From an uncultured Lachnospiraceae bacterium (GTDB taxonomy: Bacteria > Bacillota > Clostridia > Lachnospirales > Lachnospiraceae): a stretch of DNA of 64,000 nucleotides. The translations under genes and the position numbers were made by a program. The notes under the pieces are model-generated. The model searched no databases and had not been told where the DNA came from. It was given only the letters and a program-made list of their open reading frames with translations. Below are positions 55,988-64,000 of the stretch, piece by piece. The first letter of the stretch is position 1, and each line of letters opens with the position of its first letter. The DNA lies in NCBI GenBank assembly GCA_910578885.1, contig CAJTSH010000006.1, forward strand, positions 2,352-66,351. Reading direction: 5' to 3'.

Positions 55988-57529
55988 TTATTTGCGTACA
56001 AGCAGTGATTTACCAGTCATCTCTGCCGGCTGCGTCATTCCCATCAGCTCAATTAAAGTCGGCGCAATATCCGCCAGACAGCCGCCCTCTCTCAGGGCAT
56101 ATGCCGGATCTGCATTTATCAGGATAAACGGCACCGGATTGATAGTATGTGCGGTAAATGGAGCGCCTGTCTCGTAGTCAACCAACTGTTCTGCATTACC
56201 ATGGTCTGCGCAGAGGAACATCTGACCGCCTACCTCTTTGAGCGCTGCAACAGCTTTTCCGACACACTCATCCACTGCTTCTACCGCCGAAATCGCCGCA
56301 GCTTCCACTCCGGTATGTCCAACCATGTCCGGATTTGCAAAATTGATGATAATCACATCATATTTATCCGACTTGATTGCCTCTACCAGCTTATCGCATA
56401 CTTCATAAGCGCTCATTTCCGGCTTCAAATCATAGGTAGCTACCTTCGGGGAATTCACCAGAATACGGTCTTCTCCCGGATTCGGCTCTTCCACACCGCC
56501 GTTAAAGAAGAAGGTAACGTGTGCGTATTTCTCCGTCTCGGCAATTCTTGCCTGTGTAAGCCCATTGTCTGCCAAAAATTGTCCAAACGTATTTGTCAGT
56601 TCTACCTTATGGAATGCAATTTCCTTATTCGGAATCGTCACATCATATTCCGTAAAGCAGATGTAGGTAACATCTTTTCTTGCGCCTCTGTCAAATCCGT
56701 CAAAATCATCTGCGCAGAAAGTTCTCGTAATCTCTCTTGCACGGTCCGGACGGAAGTTAAAGAAAATAATCGTATCTTTATCATTTATCGTTGCTACCGG
56801 TTTCCCGTCCTTCTCGACTACGGTCGGAACTACAAATTCATCTGTCACATCTTTTTCATAGCTTGCTGTAATTGCAGCGACTGCGCTTTCTGCCTTCTCG
56901 CCTTCTCCCTCGGTCAACGCCCGATATGCCTTCTCCACGCGGTCCCAACGGTTATCACGGTCCATCACATAGTAACGTCCGGTAATGGATGCGATTTCTC
57001 CAACGCCGATTTCTTTCATCTTTGCTTCCAGCGCCTCAATGAATCCCTTGCCGGAAGTCGGAGCGGTATCACGTCCGTCTAAAAAGCAGTGCACATATAC
57101 TTTTTCAATTCCTTCTCTCTTTGCCAGCTCAAGCAAGCCATAGAGATGGGTGTTATGGCTGTGAACGCCTCCGTCGGAAAGGAGTCCGTATAAATGAAGG
57201 GAAGAACCGTTTGTCTTAGCATTTGCCATTCCCTTTAACAACGCTTCATTCTTAAAAAAGTCTCCGTCTTCGATTTCTTTGGTAATTCTTGTCAGCTCCT
57301 GATATACGATTCTTCCGGCGCCCATGTTCAGATGTCCTACCTCGGAATTCCCCATCTGTCCGTCCGGAAGTCCCACGGCAAGACCGCTTGCCTGTCCCTC
57401 TACGAAAGGACACTCTTTCATCAGTGCATCAATATTCGGTTTCTTTGCCTCTGCGACTGCATTAGCCTTCGGGTTCTGATTCAGTCCGAATCCGTCTAAA
57501 ATCATTAATACGGTTGGTTTCTTACTCAT
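55988..57529 (-). CDS. gpmI: 2,3-bisphosphoglycerate-independent phosphoglycerate mutase
   Basis: 513 residues. It interconverts 3- and 2-phosphoglycerate. Metal and catalytic motifs of the alkaline phosphatase fold: VLMILDGFGL, GQMGNSEVGHLNMGAGR (catalytic Ser), HCFLDGRDTAP, FFNFRPDRAREITR, NFANPDMVGHTG and CADHGNAEQL. GAGGAAGAG precedes the ATG. It stands apart from eno but near tpiA/pgk/gap. Confidence 0.96.
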   Translation of the reverse strand: MSKKPTVLMILDGFGLNQNPKANAVAEAKKPNIDALMKECPFVEGQASGLAVGLPDGQMGNSEVGHLNMGAGRIVYQELTRITKEIEDGDFFKNEALLKGMANAKTNGSSLHLYGLLSDGGVHSHNTHLYGLLELAKREGIEKVYVHCFLDGRDTAPTSGKGFIEALEAKMKEIGVGEIASITGRYYVMDRDNRWDRVEKAYRALTEGEGEKAESAVAAITASYEKDVTDEFVVPTVVEKDGKPVATINDKDTIIFFNFRPDRAREITRTFCADDFDGFDRGARKDVTYICFTEYDVTIPNKEIAFHKVELTNTFGQFLADNGLTQARIAETEKYAHVTFFFNGGVEEPNPGEDRILVNSPKVATYDLKPEMSAYEVCDKLVEAIKSDKYDVIIINFANPDMVGHTGVEAAAISAVEAVDECVGKAVAALKEVGGQMFLCADHGNAEQLVDYETGAPFTAHTINPVPFILINADPAYALREGGCLADIAPTLIELMGMTQPAEMTGKSLLVRK

Positions 57530-57690
57530 ATCTCTTCCTCTTTTCTACTTAAAATTAGATATATTTTCGCCGTATTGCGTGGTTTGGCCTGGCCTCCTTA
57601 CGCCTGCGGTTTTTCTCCCGCACAGTATAACACATTTCTTTCCATCTGTCTAATCCTCTTCTGATAAATCCGGTAAAGTTCAGCCCTCGG

Positions 57691-59133
57691 CTAATCTGTT
57701 GCTAAATCCCTAACATATCCTTCCTCATCAATGCTCACGCCGCTGGAAATACTTTTCATATAGTCTAGTATCCGCTGCTTCTCTGTCTCGCCTGTTACAA
57801 GCACTGTTTTATAATTCTGCTGAATGCAGGGCAGGAACCGTAAACCAATGCTGCCGTCTTTTTCAATCAGCACCTGTGCCAGTCCGGTATCTAAAGTCTT
57901 CTGATTGAACCAGAAATTTCCGAGACTATAGAGAATAGGAACGCCATTTTTATAGGCCATTCCCTGCAGACAATGGGTATGACCTCCTATAATCACGTCT
58001 ACCCCTGCCTCTACAAATGCATCCGCCAAGCTCTCCTGATCTGCACCATACCAGCTCTGATGCTCGGTGCCCCAATGCACATAGGCAATCACGATATCAC
58101 TGTTTTCCTCCGCAGTCTTTATCACCTCTACATATTTATCAGGATTTAAGGTCTTTAAGACGCCCGCCGAATCCTCCGTTGCCTCCTTCGTGTAATTGCT
58201 CGAACGTTCAATCTGACTCGCCGCCGTAATCGCAATCTTGCGCCCGTTTGCAATAAAATAGACAATTTTTTCCGCTTCCTCAAGATTCCTTCCCGCTCCA
58301 ACATAAGGAACGCCGCTTCCCTCCAAAGTCTCTAATGTGTCTATCAATGCCTCCTCGCCATAATCATACACATGGTTGTTAGCAAGACTGACGATGTCCG
58401 TTCCAAATGCTTCTAACAGTTTTACGCGTTCGGGATTTGCCCGAAATGTATACGCCTTTCCCTCTAGCGGTGTTCCCCGATTGCTATAGGTAAATTCATT
58501 ATTTATTACCATGATATCTGCGGACTGCATTTCTGATAAAAGTTCTCCTGAAAAGCAGTCATAAATCCCGTTTGGCTGGCTGTCCAGATGCCGCATGGTG
58601 CCCCACCCTTCCGAAAAATTGAAATCTCCCGCAAAATCCAGAACCGTCCGTTCTTCCGATGCACAATCCATCCAATAAACATTTTCCAGCTCCTGCTGAT
58701 TTATCCCCATATCCCGGCAATACATAAGCCAAAGTACATGTATGGTATTTCCGGTCAGCTCATACCAGCGCTCCTGTCCCCGTTCTTCGGACAAATCTTT
58801 ATCCGTCAGGCGTTCCAGCGTCTCTTCCCCATAAGATGCAAGGAACCAGTCTAAAAATGCCTCATCTATCGGATAATTTCCGAGAAATTCACTTGTACCA
58901 TGCTCTAATATCTCCTCGTATGCCTTTTGGAGCGGCGTTTCTGTCTGCAAATTTGCCTGTTCCGTTTCTTTTTCTGATTCGTCTTTCGCCAAATCCTCTT
59001 TCTCCCTTTGAAAGCCCTCTGCCGCCCCGTTTTCCTGCATTTCCGGCGCTTGCTCCTTCTGCGCCGGCGCACAGCCAGCCAATCCACATATCAGTATCAT
59101 CAAACCCATCCCACAGGCTAGTCTCTTCTTCAC
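57691..59133 (-). CDS. CapA-family lipoprotein
   Basis: 480 residues with a GTG start at 59,133 placed by GTGAGGAAC upstream. The signal peptide ends in a lipobox (ICGLAGC). A Glu/Gln-rich linker follows, then a ~100-residue acidic helical region. From ~residue 165 the PGA_cap metallophosphatase-like domain appears: FAGDFNFSEGW, ADIMVINNEFTYSNRG, DIVSLANNHVYDYGEEA, YVHWGTEHQSWYG and IGGHTHCLQGM. Such proteins are linked to poly-gamma-glutamate capsule synthesis, but many stand alone as here. It follows the HipA-like gene by 13 bp. Confidence 0.87.
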   Translation of the reverse strand: MKKRLACGMGLMILICGLAGCAPAQKEQAPEMQENGAAEGFQREKEDLAKDESEKETEQANLQTETPLQKAYEEILEHGTSEFLGNYPIDEAFLDWFLASYGEETLERLTDKDLSEERGQERWYELTGNTIHVLWLMYCRDMGINQQELENVYWMDCASEERTVLDFAGDFNFSEGWGTMRHLDSQPNGIYDCFSGELLSEMQSADIMVINNEFTYSNRGTPLEGKAYTFRANPERVKLLEAFGTDIVSLANNHVYDYGEEALIDTLETLEGSGVPYVGAGRNLEEAEKIVYFIANGRKIAITAASQIERSSNYTKEATEDSAGVLKTLNPDKYVEVIKTAEENSDIVIAYVHWGTEHQSWYGADQESLADAFVEAGVDVIIGGHTHCLQGMAYKNGVPILYSLGNFWFNQKTLDTGLAQVLIEKDGSIGLRFLPCIQQNYKTVLVTGETEKQRILDYMKSISSGVSIDEEGYVRDLATD

Positions 59134-59146
59134 TTTTGTTCCTCAC

Positions 59147-60406
59147 TTATTTTGTATTTGGATTGTTTTCTTCCGTCTCACCGCTATACGCCTTATCTTC
59201 TTTCACATCAAATTGTGTGTTTTCAATAAAGCCCGGTCTTCCTGCCGATAGAACCGCTTCTTCTAGCATTTCAGTTCTCTGTCTCAGCCCTTTGCAAAGC
59301 GCCTCACATCTTGCTTCGTCAATAAACAGCGATCCCCTGACAATCTCACGCAGCTCCTCGTCAAGACCTGCAAGCGCAGAAAAATCCAGCCAGCCAAAAT
59401 CCGTTACTAACTTGATCTGCTCCTCGTGGCTGTTCTTAAAAGGCTTGCTCTTTACCTTTGCTCTGGCATTTATCATTCCTATCGGTTTGTCAAACCAGAG
59501 AGATGTCCCACTGTCATAAATTGGCGCCGCCCCAACATATTCCAGAGTATCAGCCCTGCGGATTACCCCAAAGTTGTTCTGATGCCTGTCTTCATTGACA
59601 ATCAGATAATCCAGAACCAGCATTCGGTTCACTGCCGCCTCTATGCCGGGAATTTCCAGCTGCTTGCAGCAGTCCATATAATGACGGTATACGGATACAT
59701 GGTTTGGCTTTTTCATTGTCTGCATGATATGACATGCAGTGATCAGCTCCGTCTCCGGCGTAATGAAATCCTCACATACGCTATATGGATAGTCCTCCTT
59801 CATCAGCAAAGTATAAGAAACATGAGGAATATGCAATCGTTCCATGATACGGCTTGCCAACACCTCATTATAGGGTTCCTGCCAAGTGGCGCCGCTTCCG
59901 CTCTTTAACAGACACCGTTTTCCGTCAATAATTGTCCATTTCTTTTTCAGCCATCCGTCTGATGTATTGTCAGGAGACATTAGGCTAATTTGACGATTCC
60001 CTGCTCTTTCCCCAAACAAAATATCCCCCACATCCGAAGAAAATGGATTCTCAAAAAAATTGACCTGTCCCCATGAAATTCCCGAACCGACAGGGCATAT
60101 CCAATATTGGTCGGACAGACTGAGTCCCAGACATTTCTCTGTTAAAAGCTGTACATTAGATATCTCCATTTCCATCAAGGCATTCCGTATCCCGTAACGG
60201 CTTGCCGGAATTGCCCGCCCCCGCCACCATTCATTTAACGCACTTCGGTCAATACTTCCATGCTTGACGGCGACGCCTACCGGTACATGATTCTGTTCAT
60301 AAATCGTACCAAGGCGTATAATAGCTCCAGAGGCGGCATCCAGTTCCAGTTCAGCTACCGGAATATTCTTATGCATCAGAATGTATTGGCTTATAGGTTC
60401 TGCCAT
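59147..60406 (-). CDS. HipA-like kinase-fold protein, no HipB partner
   Basis: About 419 residues from ATG 60,406 (MAEPISQY), with GTGAGG just upstream; an earlier in-frame ATG at 60,436 has no ribosome site. The C-terminal half has the HipA/kinase pattern: LLKSGSGATWQEPYNEVLAS (nucleotide-binding strand), VLDYLIVNEDRHQNNFG (catalytic N-x-D-R-H-x-x-N) and APIYDSGTSLW (metal-binding Asp). The N-terminal half lacks a clear HipA N1 domain. No small HipB-type repressor lies next to it, so it is not a standard toxin-antitoxin pair. The CapA-like gene follows at once. Confidence 0.75.
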   Translation of the reverse strand: MAEPISQYILMHKNIPVAELELDAASGAIIRLGTIYEQNHVPVGVAVKHGSIDRSALNEWWRGRAIPASRYGIRNALMEMEISNVQLLTEKCLGLSLSDQYWICPVGSGISWGQVNFFENPFSSDVGDILFGERAGNRQISLMSPDNTSDGWLKKKWTIIDGKRCLLKSGSGATWQEPYNEVLASRIMERLHIPHVSYTLLMKEDYPYSVCEDFITPETELITACHIMQTMKKPNHVSVYRHYMDCCKQLEIPGIEAAVNRMLVLDYLIVNEDRHQNNFGVIRRADTLEYVGAAPIYDSGTSLWFDKPIGMINARAKVKSKPFKNSHEEQIKLVTDFGWLDFSALAGLDEELREIVRGSLFIDEARCEALCKGLRQRTEMLEEAVLSAGRPGFIENTQFDVKEDKAYSGETEENNPNTK

Positions 60407-60442
60407 ATCCTCACGCCCTTTCCCGTTTCCAATCATGAAATT

Positions 60443-60525
60443 GAGCAGGGAAAATTTATTCCCCTACTCGCTGCGCGGGGCTCATGCAGCTTCTGCTGCT
60501 AATTTCCTTATGCGCCCCTGTGCAA
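60443..60525. repeat. Dispersed double-hairpin repeat, copy c
   Basis: First hairpin AGCAGGGAA..TTCCCCTACT, then CGCTGCGC, then GGGGCTCAT..(A)TGCGCCCC around GCAGCTTCTGCTGCTAATTT. It closely matches the copy at 62,774. Confidence 0.75.
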
Positions 60526-60532
60526 AGCAAAA

Positions 60533-60566
60533 GGGAATTCAATCGTATATCTACCAATTGAATCCC
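60533..60566 (-). terminator. Terminator after tpiA
   Basis: On the - strand GGGATTCAAT pairs with ATTGAATTCCC and is followed by TTTTGCTTT. It lies about 50 nt beyond the tpiA stop codon. Confidence 0.7.
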
Positions 60567-60613
60567 CCTGTTTTAATCATTTCTATTTGCTTTTGTTTTC
60601 CGGATTTCCAATC

Positions 60614-61363
60614 CTATTTATAGTTGACAATATTTCCGAACTCTGCTTTCAGAGAAGCTCCGCCTACCAGACCACCGTCGATATCTGCCTTTGCAAATAA
60701 CTCTGCTGCATTGCCTGCATTTACGGAACCGCCGTACTGGATACGGACTGCCTCTGCAGTCGCTTCATCATAAATCTCTTTGATGCACTCACGGATTGCT
60801 GCACACACTTCTTCTGCCTGATCGGAAGTAGCGGTCTTGCCGGTTCCGATTGCCCAGATCGGCTCATATGCGATTACCATAGATGCAACCTGTGCTGCAG
60901 TGATATCCTTTAAGTCGGATTTAATCTGCATTCTGATGAAGTCAAGCGTGATACCCATTTCTCTCTGCTCTAAAGATTCTCCGCAGCAAAGGATTGGTGT
61001 AAGACCTGCCTCGAATGCCTTCTTTACTTTTTTATTTAACAGGCAGTCATCCTCTTTAAAATAATCGCGGCGCTCGGAATGTCCGATAATTACGTATTTT
61101 ACGCCTGCATCAAGAAGCATTGCTGCAGAAATTTCTCCGGTGTATGCACCTTTCTCCTCAAAATACATATTCTCAGCGCCAACCTCAATGTTTGTGCCTT
61201 TACAAGCCTCTACAACCGGAACGATGTCGATTGCAGGTACGCAGAATACTACGTCTACATCATCATTCTTTACCAGAGGCTTTAACTCTTCTACTAATTT
61301 TACAGCCTCGCTTGGAGTCATGTTCATCTTCCAGTTTCCGGCTATGATTTTCTTTCTTGCCAT
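60614..61363 (-). CDS. tpiA: Triose-phosphate isomerase
   Basis: 249 residues. It interconverts DHAP and glyceraldehyde-3-phosphate. Catalytic residues are visible: IIAGNWKMNMT (Lys), IGHSERRDYF (His), VIAYEPIWAIGTGKTAT (Glu and loop 6), and the phosphate-binding YGGSVN and GLVGGASL. GGAG precedes the ATG. It follows pgk at a distance of about 170 bp that holds short repeats. Confidence 0.97.
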   Translation of the reverse strand: MARKKIIAGNWKMNMTPSEAVKLVEELKPLVKNDDVDVVFCVPAIDIVPVVEACKGTNIEVGAENMYFEEKGAYTGEISAAMLLDAGVKYVIIGHSERRDYFKEDDCLLNKKVKKAFEAGLTPILCCGESLEQREMGITLDFIRMQIKSDLKDITAAQVASMVIAYEPIWAIGTGKTATSDQAEEVCAAIRECIKEIYDEATAEAVRIQYGGSVNAGNAAELFAKADIDGGLVGGASLKAEFGNIVNYK

Positions 61364-61389
61364 GATTGTTCTCCTTTATATACTATTTG

Positions 61390-61535
61390 CTGTCAGGCTC
61401 GCTTTCGCTAAGTGACAGGTATGTTCACCTTACTAACCTCAGCCTGCGCTTTGGCTTGGCTTCGCTAAGTGCGGTGAACTAAGTTCGCACTAGACCTCAC
61501 ACTTCGCCAAATCCGGGCTCGTGTTCGCTAAGTGC
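61390..61535. repeat. Short TTCGCTAAGTG repeats between pgk and tpiA
   Basis: The motif TTCGCTAAGTG occurs three times in about 130 bp (near 61,403, 61,456 and 61,524), twice preceded by GGCTCG. An inverted repeat AGTGCG..CGCACT lies between. I recognise no gene or known RNA here. The last motif overlaps the pgk stop region. Confidence 0.6.
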
Positions 61536-62744
61536 TTACTTATCATTAGCAGCTGCTACGCCTGGTAATTCTTTGCCTTCTAAGAACTCTAAGGATGCGC
61601 CGCCGCCTGTGGAAATGTGGCTCATCTTATCGCCGAAGCCTAACTGGTTAACTGCTGCTGCTGAATCACCGCCGCCGATGATGGTTGTTGCATCTGTCTC
61701 TGCCAGCGCTTTTGCTACTGCGATGGTTCCTGCTGCAAGTATGGGGTTCTCAAACACGCCCATTGGTCCGTTCCATACAACTGTCTTTGCATTCTTTACT
61801 GCATCTGCGAAAAGCTCGGAGGTCTTCGGTCCGATATCACATCCCTCTCTGTCTGCCGGCATCTTATCTGCATCATATAATTCTGTCTCAACCGGTGCAT
61901 CGATTGGGTTCGGGAAGTCTTTGATGGTTACGGCGTCTACAGGCAGTAACAATTTCTTACCAAGCTTCTCGGCTTTCTCCATCATCTCTTTACAATAGTC
62001 TAATTTGCTGTCATCTACTAAAGAAATACCAATCTCATAGCCCTGTGCCTTTAAGAAGGTATATGCCATACCGCCGCCGATGATCAAGGTATCGCATTTC
62101 TCAAGCAGGTTGGAAATTACATTTAACTTATCTGCTACCTTTGCGCCGCCTAAGATTGCAACAAACGGTCTTACCGGATTCTCTACTGCATTTCCTAAGA
62201 AATCAATTTCCTTCTGCATTAAATATCCAACTACTGCTGTGTCTACCAATTCAGCAACGCCGACATTTGAGCAATGCGCTCTGTGTGCCGTTCCGAATGC
62301 GTCATTTACAAATACGTCACAGATGGAAGCTAAATCTTTGGAGAACGCTTCTCCATTCTTCGTCTCTTCCGCTCTGTAGCGTGTATTCTCAAGTAAGATT
62401 ACGTCGCCGTCCTTCATTGCCTCTACTGCTGCTTTTGCATTTGGTCCGACTACCTCGTTATCTGCTGCGAATTTTACTTCCTGTCCCAACAGCTCAGTCA
62501 GTCTTGCAGCTACAGGCGCCAATGATAATTCCGGCTTCGGCTCTCCCTTTGGCTTACCAAGGTGAGAGCAAAGTATAACCTTGCCGCCGTCGGCAACTAA
62601 TTTCTTAATGGTCGGAAGCGCTGCTACCAGACGGTTCTCGTCTGTAATCTTGCCTTCCTTCAAAGGTACGTTAAAGTCACATCTGCAAAGAACGCGAAGT
62701 CCTTTTACATTGATATCATCTACGGATTTTTTGTTTAATGACAT
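61536..62744 (-). CDS. pgk: Phosphoglycerate kinase
   Basis: 402 residues. It makes ATP from 1,3-bisphosphoglycerate. Conserved: VLCRCDFNVPLKEGKITDENR (in parts), LCSHLGKPKG, LLENTRYRAEE, DVFVNDAFGTAHRAH, AILGGAKVADK, GGGMAYTFLKA, WNGPMGVFE and IIGGGDSAAAV. AAAAGGAG precedes the ATG. Gene order gap-pgk-tpiA is the common glycolytic cluster. Confidence 0.97.
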   Translation of the reverse strand: MSLNKKSVDDINVKGLRVLCRCDFNVPLKEGKITDENRLVAALPTIKKLVADGGKVILCSHLGKPKGEPKPELSLAPVAARLTELLGQEVKFAADNEVVGPNAKAAVEAMKDGDVILLENTRYRAEETKNGEAFSKDLASICDVFVNDAFGTAHRAHCSNVGVAELVDTAVVGYLMQKEIDFLGNAVENPVRPFVAILGGAKVADKLNVISNLLEKCDTLIIGGGMAYTFLKAQGYEIGISLVDDSKLDYCKEMMEKAEKLGKKLLLPVDAVTIKDFPNPIDAPVETELYDADKMPADREGCDIGPKTSELFADAVKNAKTVVWNGPMGVFENPILAAGTIAVAKALAETDATTIIGGGDSAAAVNQLGFGDKMSHISTGGGASLEFLEGKELPGVAAANDK

Positions 62745-62773
62745 GAGTATTCTCCTTTTCTATAATGATAATC

Positions 62774-62853
62774 AGTAGGGAATATTTATTTCCCTACCCG
62801 CCGTGCGGGGCGCATGCGGCTTCCGCTGTTAATTTCCTTAATGCGCCCCTGTG
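62774..62853. repeat. Dispersed double-hairpin repeat, copy d
   Basis: GTAGGGAA..TTCCCTAC forms the first hairpin; GGGGCGCAT..ATGCGCCCC around GCGGCTTCCGCTGTTAATTT forms the second. This is the best-preserved copy. Confidence 0.75.
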
Positions 62854-63092
62854 GAACAAAGTGGGCAGACCCGCATCAACTCCCCATCCCCTCACTCTTG
62901 AGTGGGCTTGAACACTTTGCTGCACCGAGTGCGGATTTGTCCTAAGGGGTACCAGACTTGACTGGGGGATTCCTTAGGACTACCAGCCTTAGCGACATGA
63001 TACCTTTCGCACGAGTGCGCATAATATTTTTTATATCATAGGAAAGTCATAGACTTTAACACTTCACAGTAACAGGGTCTTTCCTATGATAC

Positions 63093-63126
63093 AAAAAAGG
63101 AGCCCGGTCCAAAAAGACCGGACCCC
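63093..63126 (-). terminator. gap terminator
   Basis: On the - strand GGGGTCCGGTC pairs with GGACCGGGCTCC around TTTTT and is followed by TTTTTTG. It lies about 30 nt past the gap stop codon. Confidence 0.85.
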
Positions 63127-63155
63127 TTACTGAGCCTTAATATGATTGCTTGTCC

Positions 63156-64000
63156 TTAAGCTAACTCACTGAAGTATTTGATTGTACGAACCATCTGAGA
63201 TGTATAGCTGTTCTCATTATCATACCAAGAAACAACCTGTACTTCGTACTGATCATCAGAAACCTTGCTTACCATTGTCTGGGTAGCGTCAAATAAAGAA
63301 CCAAATCTCATTCCTACAATATCGGAAGAAACGATTTCATCCTCATTGTATCCGAAGGACTCGTTTGCTGCTGCTTTCATAGCTGCATTGATGCCTTCTA
63401 CAGTAACGTCTGCTTTGTTTACAACTGCCGTTAAGATTGTAGTAGATCCTGTAGGGGTCGGTACACGCTGTGCAGAACCGATCAACTTACCGTTCAACTC
63501 AGGAATAACTAATCCGATTGCTTTTGCAGCGCCTGTGCTGTTCGGAACGATATTTACTGCTGCTGCACGGCTTCTTCTTAAATCGCCTTTTCTCTGAGGT
63601 CCGTCAAGCGTCATCTGATCGCCTGTGTAAGCGTGGATTGTTACCATGATACCAGACTGGATCGGTGCATATTTATTCAATGCATCTGCCATAGGAGCTA
63701 AACAGTTTGTTGTACAGGAAGCTGCGGAAATGATTGTGTCATCAGCTTTCAATGTCTCATGGTTTGTGTTATATACGATAGTAGGAAGGTCATTACCTGC
63801 CGGAGCAGAAATAACAACTTTACGAGCGCCTGCGTTGATGTGTGCCTGTGCTTTATCCTTGCTTGTATAGAAACCTGAGCACTCTAATACAACGTCAACT
63901 TTCAACTCACCCCAAGGGCAGTTATTTGCATCTGGGAAAGCGTAGATTTTGATTTCTTTACCATCAACCGTGATAGAATCTTCTCCAGCAGATACTTTGT
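63156..64000 (-). CDS. gap: Glyceraldehyde-3-phosphate dehydrogenase (5' end outside window)
   Basis: The gene runs off the right edge; 281 C-terminal codons are seen, and the frame continues upstream of the internal Met at 63,905 as ANNCPWGELK. The catalytic Cys is in SAASCTTNCLAPM; other conserved parts are SGFYTSKDKAQAH, PQRKGDLRRSRAAA, IPELNGKLIGSAQRVP and SWYDNENSY. It is the NAD-dependent phosphorylating enzyme of glycolysis. A terminator follows, and pgk lies downstream. Confidence 0.96.
   Translation of the reverse strand, partial: KVSAGEDSITVDGKEIKIYAFPDANNCPWGELKVDVVLECSGFYTSKDKAQAHINAGARKVVISAPAGNDLPTIVYNTNHETLKADDTIISAASCTTNCLAPMADALNKYAPIQSGIMVTIHAYTGDQMTLDGPQRKGDLRRSRAAAVNIVPNSTGAAKAIGLVIPELNGKLIGSAQRVPTPTGSTTILTAVVNKADVTVEGINAAMKAAANESFGYNEDEIVSSDIVGMRFGSLFDATQTMVSKVSDDQYEVQVVSWYDNENSYTSQMVRTIKYFSELA

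Larger units (their letters stand above)
62745..63155. other. gap-pgk intergenic region
   Basis: 411 bp without a gene. It contains dispersed repeat copy d (62,774-62,853), a stretch with small hairpins, a 13-bp inverted repeat TATCATAGGAAAG/CTTTCCTATGATA (63,036-63,048 and 63,079-63,091) and the gap terminator. The pgk promoter should lie here, but I could not fix it. Confidence 0.6.

Noticed and set aside
62860..63030. Possible riboswitch in the gap-pgk gap
   Set aside because: Small hairpins are visible, but I could match no known riboswitch core.
1..64000. CRISPR array
   Set aside because: No regularly spaced repeats of 24-40 nt were seen; the repeats present are protein-coding, leader or intergenic palindromes.

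Overview
The window looks like a low-GC Clostridia chromosome, most probably Lachnospiraceae. This is inferred from strong GGAGG ribosome sites, codon use, the gene order secG-rnr-smpB-ssrA, and a purC-purF-purB-eno block close to a gpmI/tpiA/pgk/gap glycolytic block. It falls into two halves. Positions 1-34,905 are phage tail genes on the + strand. Positions 34,985-64,000 are chromosomal genes, nearly all on the - strand.

The phage half is an array of tail modules with no head, packaging, lysis or integrase gene in view. Module 1 holds a very long tape-measure gene (1098-7709, 5' part outside the window), a small coiled-coil protein, a 1,172-residue tail/baseplate protein, a BppU-type fibre ending in an autoproteolytic domain, and a family 2 glycosyltransferase. 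Module 2 is a decayed tape-measure gene (15,694-20,162). Module 3 holds another tape-measure gene (20,383-27,256), a 1,393-residue tail protein ending in a peptidase S74 chaperone, a small DUF1617-like protein, a Dit-like protein and a collar-type fibre. Modules 2 and 3 start with the same 220-bp leader, which carries a conserved hairpin.

The most unusual finding is that all three tape-measure genes are split near the same codon by an insert of about 1 kb. In module 2 a 12-nt guide inside the insert (16,772-16,783) is complementary to the joined exons, with a G.U wobble exactly at the 5' splice site, and joining is in frame. This is the P1/P10 signature of a group I intron. In module 3, P1, P2, P3, P7, P8 and P9 of a group I ribozyme can be drawn. 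The two ribozyme parts do not look alike. Each intron also carries, on the opposite strand, an autonomous small gene with its own promoter and ribosome site (a terminator is visible in modules 2 and 3) for a protein with a C-terminal zinc ribbon. In module 1 this antisense gene is tandemly duplicated. I read these as phage cargo genes sheltered inside self-splicing introns and expressed against the late-gene direction. I do not recognise the system as described.

The chromosomal half holds, from left to right: a BspA-like leucine-rich-repeat surface protein; tmRNA (tag ANNNKLAYAA); smpB, rnr and secG; a DUF3298-like lipoprotein; an iron-containing alcohol dehydrogenase; an ArgD-like aminotransferase; a cytidylate-kinase-like protein; a polar amino-acid ABC transporter with an XRE-cupin regulator whose likely operator lies inside the transporter promoter; eno, purB, purF and purC; a PilZ protein; an AI-2E-family exporter; a DUF3887-like lipoprotein; gpmI; a CapA-like lipoprotein and a HipA-like kinase; tpiA, pgk and the 3' part of gap. 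A double-hairpin intergenic repeat of about 80 bp occurs four times between 55.7 and 62.9 kb.
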